From NCBI GenBank assembly GCA_025331125.1, contig JAOALB010000137.1:1-64000 (forward strand): DNA of 64,000 nt, in the 5' to 3' direction. The translations under genes were made by a program, and so were the position numbers. Below the pieces are notes generated by a model. It was not told the DNA's origin and did no database searches. It saw nothing but the letters and a program-made list of their open reading frames with translations. Below, one piece after another: positions 63,901 through 64,000 of this stretch. The DNA comes from Mycogone perniciosa. Taxonomy: Eukaryota > Ascomycota > Sordariomycetes > Hypocreales > Hypocreaceae. The stretch's first letter is position 1. Each line of letters opens with the position of its first letter.

Positions 63901-64000
63901 ATTTAAGTCACTTTTAGTTAAATTAATTGCATTTACCTTTAAAAGGAGTTAGGTATATATATATATTAGCTGGCTAAACTTTTATAAGCTTTTAAAAGGG
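60956..64000 (-). mobile_element. Tad1-like LINE, 3' portion, RIP-mutated, cut by window edge
   Basis: The minus strand reads the C-terminal end of a Tad1-type ORF2. An RNase H segment lies at about 61,860-61,480 (a VYNIKVQAALKAIKLIA-like stretch, then EYKEIIGNK*ADQLAK). The C-terminal domain follows at 61,320-61,140, with LRPILYRLLAKRSRYRDF*E, YKCFRYNRESVYKYSEL and KRQGHFIKYKIIRPF, matching the family pattern of an ARSGHGDF segment and a Cys/His knuckle whose cysteines are now Tyr. Damage is light near 61,000-61,400 and heavy towards 64,000. RT should lie in the upper part, which I could not resolve. The 3' end is near 60,960. Confidence 0.7.

Overview
ORGANISM. The window reads as nuclear DNA of a filamentous ascomycete (Pezizomycotina). 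The two intact genes have short spliceosomal introns (53, 54 and 83 nt) with fungal donor, branch and acceptor signals. One gene belongs to the fungus-rich DUF4246 family, one decayed gene is a HET (heterokaryon incompatibility) gene, a Tad1-like LINE is present, and about 50 kb of transposon DNA carries the hallmark of repeat-induced point mutation (RIP): C-to-T and G-to-A transitions, loss of CpA/TpG, gain of TpA, and reading frames full of TAA and TAG. The species cannot be named from the sequence alone.

LAYOUT. (1) 1-5,340 has balanced base composition. It holds a two-exon SnoaL/NTF2-like gene (359-831, minus) and a HET-domain gene (2,800 to about 4,830, minus). The HET reading frame is intact in phase but broken by about eleven nonsense codons, nearly all of the RIP type. 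(2) 5,340-56,118 is a very AT-rich transposon block. In order it holds: a host stretch rich in a GTTACTRGTAAC-like motif carrying a solo LTR (5,567-5,840); chromovirus-type Ty3/gypsy element 1 (5,950-13,677, plus, perfect 5-bp target duplication); a related element 2 in the opposite direction (13,764-21,474, minus); a large 12.1-kb gypsy element 3 (24,084-36,175, plus); the 3' part of a Tad1-like LINE (about 36,190-38,195, minus); a Ty1/copia element (38,201-45,166, plus) whose LTRs match the solo LTR; unassigned decayed DNA; a dense GTTACTAGTAAC array (50,107-50,520); and more unassigned decayed DNA. (3) 56,118-60,900 is a balanced island with a 5S rRNA pseudogene, GATA-type microsatellites and an intact three-exon DUF4246 gene (57,557-59,685, minus). 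(4) 60,960-64,000 is a second AT-rich block holding another Tad1-like LINE (minus) that runs off the window.

HOW IT FITS TOGETHER. The window is a heterochromatin-like transposon graveyard with gene islands on both sides. No operon or metabolic cluster is visible. The least mutated element ends lie next to the gene islands (5,567-6,700 and about 61,000-61,400). The most unusual features are antisense reading frames between pol and the 3' LTR of both chromovirus elements, with a possible parallel in the copia element; the HET gene disabled by nonsense mutations only; the palindromic motif array; and the long unexplained sense frame at the 3' end of element 3.

LIMITS. All translations were done by eye. 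Inside the AT-rich block, coordinates of coding remnants are approximate, and nearly all short open frames there are chance products of base composition.
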